NCBI GenBank assembly: GCA_029298735.1
Contig: JANSLP010000363.1
Coordinates: forward strand, 1-31,373
Length of the DNA: 31,373 nucleotides
From: Ophiostoma sp. CBS 140.51
Taxonomy: Eukaryota > Ascomycota > Sordariomycetes > Ophiostomatales > Ophiostomataceae
Reading direction: 5' to 3'
Shown in pieces: positions 30,369 to 31,373 of this stretch. Numbering within the stretch: position 1 is the first letter of the stretch; every line of letters begins with the position of its first letter. Below the pieces are notes generated by a model. That model searched no databases and was not told the DNA's origin. It worked only from the letters and a program-made list of their open reading frames with translations. A program made the position numbers and the translations under genes.

Positions 30369-31373
30369 TTTGTGAGGTGGGGGTTTTTGTTTGGGGATTT
30401 GATTGACAAGGTCAGTGCCTGTGTTCGTTGTCCGATCGCTTCAACTCTGATCTCGCTTGATCTCGTTCAGTCTCGTCTTCTTCCTTTTCTTCCTTCTTGC
30501 AGTGTGCCGTGCCTTACTGCTGTTGCTCATTTAGGTCTGTGTTGGTAAGAATATTAGCCAACCCCTTTCTGCGTCGCAAATTCCCCCCTTTTCAGCCTCT
30601 TCACCCTCTTCTCCTTTCCGACTTTTGCCCAGCCTTACATATTCTTCCCCACCATCACCAACCATGAGTCATCTTGCTTCACGGACCACGTCTTACATTC
30701 AAATGACATATGCAATGTGTAATGCTTCTGGATGTTGTCGTACGTGGATACTTGTAAATATTGTCGAGTTGATGCCGGTTTGCTGTCAAGGTCGTCGAGG
30801 ATCTGTTGGCGGGTAGTTGAAAAGCACAATAAGGAATCAGGCCGAAAGAGATATCGACCGCTTAAGTTGTCGTATCGTGTGCTGGGCCGGCGCAAGTTAT
30901 ACGAATCGCGCCTTGGAGAACCGGTTGTCGGACGTGGCCTTGGGTCTTGGGGGTGATCGCCTCCGGGAAAAAGCAAAACGAAGCCGAAAATGAGAACAAA
31001 AAAAAGGGGGCGACACAACGTCGAGACTAAAAAATAACCGCCGGCAGGGGGAACGTGGCAGTGATGATGAAAGTAACCGTGTCGGGTGTCGGAGTTGCAG
31101 CTCAAAAGTAAAAAAAAAAAAAAAAAAAAAAAGAAGGGATGATGGCAAATCCAAATACCGTGCACCAACCAGGCACCAACCATGCACCGGGTCGAGATAG
31201 CACGAAGCATATAGCAAATACTGCCGACGGGTCGATGGGTCCCAGCAGCGGGTGAGGCCTGGAACGAGGTGCTCGTACAAAGTAGGTTGTGTATTAAACG
31301 CCGTCCCTGTCAGGTATTCTTTTCGCGTGTCGACAGAATTTGCCTCTGTAAACAAACGTCATTCGACAAATGG
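30369..31373. other. Upstream region of transcription factor 2, no gene seen
   Basis: This holds the leader and promoter of the minus-strand regulator, and sequence to the window edge. Read on the minus strand, 30470-30620 is purine-rich (plus-strand C/T-rich). A 23-nt A tract lies at 31110-31132. The open frames here are short or run through the homopolymer and have no domain. Confidence 0.45.
31110..31132 (+). repeat. A23 homopolymer
   Basis: There are 23 consecutive A residues on the plus strand. It has no flanking target-site duplication or retroelement sequence on its 5' side, so it is best read as a simple repeat. Its length may be inexact in the assembly. Confidence 0.85.

Noticed and set aside
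31110..31132. The A tract as the tail of a retroposed element
   Set aside because: I see no reverse-transcriptase, SINE-like box or target-site duplication around it.
30897..31355. A 152-codon minus-strand frame through the A23 tract
   Set aside because: The poly-Phe run comes from the homopolymer; nothing else supports coding.

Overview
The window comes from a filamentous ascomycete nuclear genome, most likely Pezizomycotina and tentatively Sordariomycetes. The evidence is short GT-AG introns of 58-116 nt with GCTAAC or CTGAC branch sites, two Zn2Cys6 binuclear-cluster regulators, a CYP504-type P450, a mitochondrial tricarboxylate carrier, and a serine-rich GPI-type wall protein. Genes alternate strands as in a eukaryote. 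I saw no rRNA, tRNA, CRISPR array or intact transposon.

Layout. (1) 144-8112 is a compact block: a CYP504-like phenylacetate-type hydroxylase (-) and homogentisate 1,2-dioxygenase (+) share a 0.9 kb divergent promoter. They are followed by a Zn2Cys6 regulator (+) and a two-repeat ABM-fold protein (-) whose stop codons lie only 66 bp apart. (2) 8113-11879 is gene-poor with decayed-looking coding fragments. (3) 11880-17983 holds a hydroxyquinol/catechol-type intradiol dioxygenase (+), an intronless type-B carboxylesterase (-) and a citrate/tricarboxylate carrier (+). (4) 18419-20026 is a secreted Ser/Thr-rich, GPI-anchor-type protein (-). (5) 20027-25579 is a 5.5 kb stretch without a convincing gene, strongly strand-asymmetric in base composition. 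(6) 25580-30368 holds a small cupin (+) convergent with a large second Zn2Cys6 regulator (-). (7) 30369-31373 has no recognisable gene.

How the genes may work together (inference). The set reads as a catabolic cluster for plant-type aromatics. The esterase could release aromatic acids or alcohols from esters. The CYP504 enzyme would ortho-hydroxylate a phenylacetate to give homogentisate, opened by HmgA. A second route would make a (hydroxy)quinol or catechol, opened by the intradiol dioxygenase, with the ABM protein a candidate for the preceding quinol oxidation. The end products (fumarate/acetoacetate, 3-oxoadipate) enter the TCA cycle, where the citrate carrier could matter. Two regulators, one per flank, could control the set. 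The fumarylacetoacetase and maleylacetoacetate isomerase that complete the homogentisate route are absent from this window.

The most unusual gene structures are a probable 3-nt microexon that rebuilds the first zinc-cluster half of the first regulator, and, in the second regulator, a 1.2 kb intron inside the zinc cluster plus an unresolved frame junction where stop and start overlap as ATGA.
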